A DNA stretch of 64,000 nt, from NCBI RefSeq assembly GCF_001083805.1, contig NZ_JXSK01000005.1:124001-188000 (forward strand), in the 5' to 3' direction. Under the pieces are notes generated by a model, which was given only the letters and a program-made list of their open reading frames with translations, was not told where the DNA came from and ran no database searches. This DNA is from Photorhabdus luminescens subsp. luminescens (GTDB taxonomy: Bacteria; Pseudomonadota; Gammaproteobacteria; Enterobacterales; Enterobacteriaceae). This document shows positions 60,732 to 64,000 of this stretch, in pieces (the first letter of the stretch is position 1; each line of letters begins with the position of its first letter). Both the position numbers and the translations under genes were made by a program.

Positions 60732-61301
60732 TTATTTACCGAGCAATTGATAGAACGTTGGGTTGTCATCACATTGCCCACCGCCACACTCCAAAATGGT
60801 GGAGATTAAATTTGCGGTAATTAATATGACAAATAATCCGATAATAATCTGACCGATAACCGACTTGTTTGGTTTTGCTTCAGTTGTTTTTTCCAGGCTT
60901 TTTGATATCAGCATGACTGATATGCCGATAATCGCAATAACTGAGCAGATAAGGGCCCAAGTATAGAAATGCAGACCCAAAAATGCGGAACCATAACCGA
61001 GATCACCGGGTGTGATGTGTAAAAACACTTGCCGGATCGCAATAATGCCAGTCACGATACAGCCGATAAGTGATAAGCCATAATGCGCGCTTTTGATACC
61101 AAAACGCAGATTAAACAGGAAACCAAACCCTATTATGATCATGCCTGCTCGCTGTAGCAGACATAATGGACAAGGGAGTTCTGAAAGGACCAATTGATAA
61201 TAGAAGGCAAAGGTTAAAGCAGCGCTGATCGCAAATAACCCAATGAGGTTAAATACCATGCCGTAGCTGAGCTGTTGTTTTGTGGCTAATACCTGATTCA
61301 T
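60732..61301 (-). CDS. DsbB-family disulfide oxidoreductase
   Basis: This 189-aa inner-membrane protein has about five membrane segments. A CxxC sits at the end of the first (ELPCPLCLLQRAGM), the position of the quinone-linked active site of DsbB. Two more cysteines occur near the C-terminus in ILECGGGQCDDNP rather than in the usual second periplasmic loop. It probably reoxidises a periplasmic thiol oxidase, but the unusual place of the second cysteine pair makes it a divergent member rather than canonical DsbB. It starts 14 nt after the 52-aa gene, in the same operon. Confidence 0.8.
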   Translation of the reverse strand: MNQVLATKQQLSYGMVFNLIGLFAISAALTFAFYYQLVLSELPCPLCLLQRAGMIIIGFGFLFNLRFGIKSAHYGLSLIGCIVTGIIAIRQVFLHITPGDLGYGSAFLGLHFYTWALICSVIAIIGISVMLISKSLEKTTEAKPNKSVIGQIIIGLFVILITANLISTILECGGGQCDDNPTFYQLLGK

Positions 61302-61315
61302 CAGATTGTCTCCCG

Positions 61316-61474
61316 TTAAAAAGATAGATTTAACGAATCAGTTGCATGATGGATAAACCAAGCTACAGTCGTCACCGAAAGAAGAACCCATAGGGTATAA
61401 CTGGTTTTATACTTGCCATATAGGGTGGTGATAACCGCAAATAATGCGAGTAAAAAAGGTAAAAACATATACAT
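61316..61474 (-). CDS. small membrane protein (DUF5993-like), 52 aa
   Basis: This short frame has GGAG 8 nt before its ATG at 61474. The product starts MYMFLPFLLALFAVITTLYG and continues KYKTSYTLWVLLSVTTVAWF, so it has two membrane segments joined by a short basic loop. It is followed after 14 nt by the DsbB-like gene. From memory, small DUF5993 proteins are found next to DsbB-like genes in other bacteria, which fits this pair, but I cannot run the comparison. It may assist or anchor the oxidoreductase. Confidence 0.65.
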   Translation of the reverse strand: MYMFLPFLLALFAVITTLYGKYKTSYTLWVLLSVTTVAWFIHHATDSLNLSF

Positions 61475-62144
61475 GGTTGATTCTCCAGTTTTCTAAAAAC
61501 ATTCAAGACCTTTCCCTTGTAGTGCAGGGTAGGGAATTCATCGAACTCAGTTTAGGATCGTTTACTTCGATACCAGCGATCAATTATCCAAAGGCGAGTT
61601 ATCCATTAAAAGAGACGCTTTGGCGCCATTTAATGGGAGTCACTCTCTTTGGTATCGCATTTGAAAACGTACAAACCTACATTTATTAAAGCAAAGTTTT
61701 AGTATTCGAATGGTGTATGATTTAACCCACTATTCGTAGTGTGCTGCTAATAACAATTGTAGTCAATCTTGTTTATGTCCGCCACCATTCAGAAGGGTGA
61801 GCGTGATTATCATTTGGCAAGAGTTTCAATGAGTTGTTTTTTATTTAATAGTTAAGCAGGAAACGATTAGAAACGGCGAATCGTATCTCGGCTTGGAAAC
61901 TTTCCAATTTAATGGCTATTATTAACCTCCCTATCCCCAGATGAATTCTTTTTCATTGTTTGTCACCATAATGGGCGCTGAGCTTTCATAAAGAAGCTAT
62001 CCCAGACATTCTCTATGGGGAAATGGCATTTTCTTCACTAATTTTTCTGATCGTAACGCTTAAATGATCAATATTCATGTGATATTTCGTCTGATATTTG
62101 CAGGAGGAATAAATGTTTCTTATCACGATAAAGGAGATCGGCAA
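61475..62144. other. intergenic region
   Basis: About 670 bp without a convincing gene. An open plus-strand frame (61444-61689, reading TLWRHLMGVTLFGIAFENVQ near its end) overlaps the 52-aa gene in antisense and lacks a ribosome-binding site; it may be part of a dispersed repeat. The rest is AT-rich and interrupted. Confidence 0.4.
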
Positions 62145-62175
62145 TTAAAACCCCTCAACTTTTTATCGTGAGGGG
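62145..62175 (-). terminator. rho-independent terminator of the CstA-family gene
   Basis: On the minus strand CCCCTCA / TGAGGGG (62169-62175 with 62151-62157) with an 11-nt loop is followed by TTTTAATT, 31 nt after the stop codon. Confidence 0.85.
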
Positions 62176-62206
62176 CTGTTGTGATATTTAATATCTTCTT
62201 GGGTTT

Positions 62207-63661
62207 TTACTCATTTAACGTTCCGGCTTTTATATTATCGGAAGCTGATTGAGAGCGGACTTTCGCGAAGAAGGCAATTGTGACAACCGCCATTGCGGCC
62301 AGGCCGATAACAACGGAGATATTCCAGTTTAGCGCAAAACCTTCTGGCGCAAATGCCAGATAGGTGAAGCACACTGCGGTCATAAACATGGCTGGCAGGG
62401 TGGTGATCCAATGGAATTTATCGCGACGCAGCAGCCATGCAGAGGCCGCCCATAACATGACCATTGCGGTAGTCTGGTTTGCCCAACCGAAATAACGCCA
62501 GATGATGTTGAAGTCAGTTTTGGTAATCAGATAACCGACAATAAACATTGGCACACTTAATAACAGACGTTTAGCCATTTGTTGCTGAGGAATATTCAAG
62601 AATTCAGCAATAATAAGCCGTGCGGAACGGAATGCGGTATCGCCAGAAGTAATTGGCAAAATCACCACACCGAGGATTGCCAGAATACCGCCGACGGTAC
62701 CTAACAGAGAAGTAGATACTTCGTGAACAACCAGAGAAGCCGTTCCCTGATCAATTACCGCCTGTAACGCGTTAGTATCTTCATAAAAGCTCAGGCCCAA
62801 TGTACACCAGATCAGAGCGATAATACCTTCACCAATCATTGCGCCGTAGAAAACGAAGCGGCCATTTTTTTCATTCTGCATACAACGCGCCATCAGCGGA
62901 GACTGAGTTGCGTGGAAACCAGAAATAGCGCCACAAGCAATCGTAACGAACAGCAATGGCCAAATAGGCAGATCTTTCGGGTTAAAGTTAGTGGTGAAAT
63001 CCAATCCTTGTGAATAGAAAGGTTTATCACTCATTGCTAAACCGACCATCAGCGCGACAGACATAAACAACAGCAATGCACCGAACAGTGGATAAAGGCG
63101 ACCGATGATTTTATCAATGGGAACCAGCGTTGCGAGAATATAGTAAGCAAAGATAATACCGACCCAGATAGCAATGTTATCCCAACCCATTGCTTCTTTC
63201 AGCAAGTTATTCAGTAAGCCGGCTGGGCTCAAAACAAAGACGACGCCAACTAGCATCAGCAAAATAACAGCAAATATATTCATGAAATGCTTCATGGTCT
63301 TGCCTAGCTCGTTACCAACGATGACGGGCACGGATGCACCGCCGGCACGCACACTGAGCATACCGGAGAAGTAATCGTGTACTGCACCGGCAAAGATACA
63401 GCCGAATACAATCCACAGCATGGCAAGCGGGCCATAGAGAGCACCAAGGATCGGGCCGAAAATAGGGCCAACGCCGGCAATATTTAGTAACTGAATTAAC
63501 CAAACTTTTGGGGTGGACATAGCAACATAATCAACACCATCAGCCATAGAAAGAGCAGGGGTTTTTCTTTCAGGTCGAATAGTGAATATCTTTTCGACAA
63601 TCTTGCCATATATGAAATATCCAGCCAGAAGAAGGCCGATACAGAGGAGGAACCACGACAT
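62207..63661 (-). CDS. cstA: CstA-family transporter (carbon starvation protein A)
   Basis: This 484-aa protein has about thirteen membrane segments and the CstA signatures STPKVWLIQLLNIAGVGPIF, GAVHDYFSGMLSVRAGG and SGFHATQSPLMARCMQNEKN. It is the short form of the family (E. coli CstA and BtsT have about 700 residues). Known members take up pyruvate or peptides during carbon starvation; the substrate here is not proven. ATG at 63661, single gene with its own terminator. The spacer to yihX (156 bp) is a divergent promoter region. Confidence 0.85.
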   Translation of the reverse strand: MSWFLLCIGLLLAGYFIYGKIVEKIFTIRPERKTPALSMADGVDYVAMSTPKVWLIQLLNIAGVGPIFGPILGALYGPLAMLWIVFGCIFAGAVHDYFSGMLSVRAGGASVPVIVGNELGKTMKHFMNIFAVILLMLVGVVFVLSPAGLLNNLLKEAMGWDNIAIWVGIIFAYYILATLVPIDKIIGRLYPLFGALLLFMSVALMVGLAMSDKPFYSQGLDFTTNFNPKDLPIWPLLFVTIACGAISGFHATQSPLMARCMQNEKNGRFVFYGAMIGEGIIALIWCTLGLSFYEDTNALQAVIDQGTASLVVHEVSTSLLGTVGGILAILGVVILPITSGDTAFRSARLIIAEFLNIPQQQMAKRLLLSVPMFIVGYLITKTDFNIIWRYFGWANQTTAMVMLWAASAWLLRRDKFHWITTLPAMFMTAVCFTYLAFAPEGFALNWNISVVIGLAAMAVVTIAFFAKVRSQSASDNIKAGTLNE

Positions 63662-63817
63662 AAATATAACACCTTACTCGACTTTTTTAATCTGGATGCT
63701 ACTTTATAGTTTCATAAAAAAAATACCGTGAAGTAATTCGCTTTTTACTGGTCCGTACTGTTTTCTAATTGAAAATACGATTAAAGTAAAAAGTCATTAA
63801 TTAGCCAGGGGGTAATT

Positions 63818-64000
63818 ATGCTATATATCTTCGACATGGGTAATGTAATTATTGATATTGATTTTAAACGGGTTTTAGCGGTATGGAGTAATTTGAGCGG
63901 GACACCTCTTGCGACTTTGACTAAAAATTTCTCTATGGGGGAAACGTTTGAAAAACATGAGCGTGGTCAAATTACTGATCTGGAATTCGCTGATACTTTA
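63818..64000 (+). CDS. yihX: HAD-type sugar phosphatase YihX, 5' end only
   Basis: 61 codons are visible before the window edge. The product starts MLYIFDMGNVIIDIDFKRVL, with the HAD motif I Asp (FDMGNV), and continues NFSMGETFEKHERGQITD, closely resembling E. coli YihX, an alpha-D-glucose-1-phosphate phosphatase. ATG at 63818 has AGGGGG upstream. Its position near typA fits the enterobacterial order. The C-terminal part is not in the window. Confidence 0.9.
   Translation, partial: MLYIFDMGNVIIDIDFKRVLAVWSNLSGTPLATLTKNFSMGETFEKHERGQITDLEFADTL

Noticed and set aside
61444-61689. Plus-strand 81-aa ORF
   Set aside because: It overlaps the better supported 52-aa leftward gene and lacks a ribosome-binding site; at most a dispersed-repeat relic.

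Overview
The window fits an entomopathogenic gammaproteobacterium of the Photorhabdus/Xenorhabdus group. I base this on enterobacterial housekeeping genes (feoABC, tex, greB, ompR-envZ, pstSCAB-phoU, yihI-hemN, glnG-glnL-glnA, typA, yihX) set in AT-rich spacers, with many decayed insertion sequences, a two-partner secretion pair, an orphan Hcp and a large non-ribosomal peptide synthetase (NRPS) locus. No rRNA, tRNA or CRISPR array was seen.

Layout. 1-2800: a partial unknown gene, an AT-rich spacer, an MFS transporter and an IS5-type remnant. 3200-8640: feoC, feoB, feoA (ferrous iron uptake) and tex, all leftward. 8640-10990: an insertion between tex and greB with a stand-alone ketosynthase III (KAS III) and a divergent 54-aa protein. 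10995-14440: greB, a decayed ORF and ompR-envZ. 14527-19362: tandem Pho boxes, pstSCAB-phoU, a terminator and a 127-bp ERIC element. 19466-21864: a polar amino-acid ABC transporter (binding protein and two permeases, no ATPase).

21900-42250: the NRPS island. It holds decayed ORFs, an MbtH-like gene with a TTG start, a broken IS30 transposase and two NRPS genes. The domain order is C-A-T-C-A-T-C-A-T-E / C-A-T-C-A-T-TE. By eye the adenylation codes read Gly, Val, Phe (epimerised to D), Thr and an aliphatic residue, so a (lipo)pentapeptide released by the thioesterase is expected. The layout matches what I recall of the phototemtide locus pttABC. Base composition changes sharply inside the first NRPS.

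42374-46109: a GT39-type membrane glycosyltransferase, yihI, a 59-aa membrane protein and hemN. 46130-54130: an accessory island inserted between hemN and glnG. It contains an IS200-type element, orphan hcp, an IS1182 remnant, a leftward cassette of small membrane or toxin-like genes, debris, a truncated TpsA exoprotein and an intact TpsB transporter. 54304-58700: glnG-glnL-glnA with three NtrC sites and a sigma-54 promoter. 58848-64000: typA, a DsbB-like/DUF5993-like pair, a CstA-family transporter and the 5' end of yihX.
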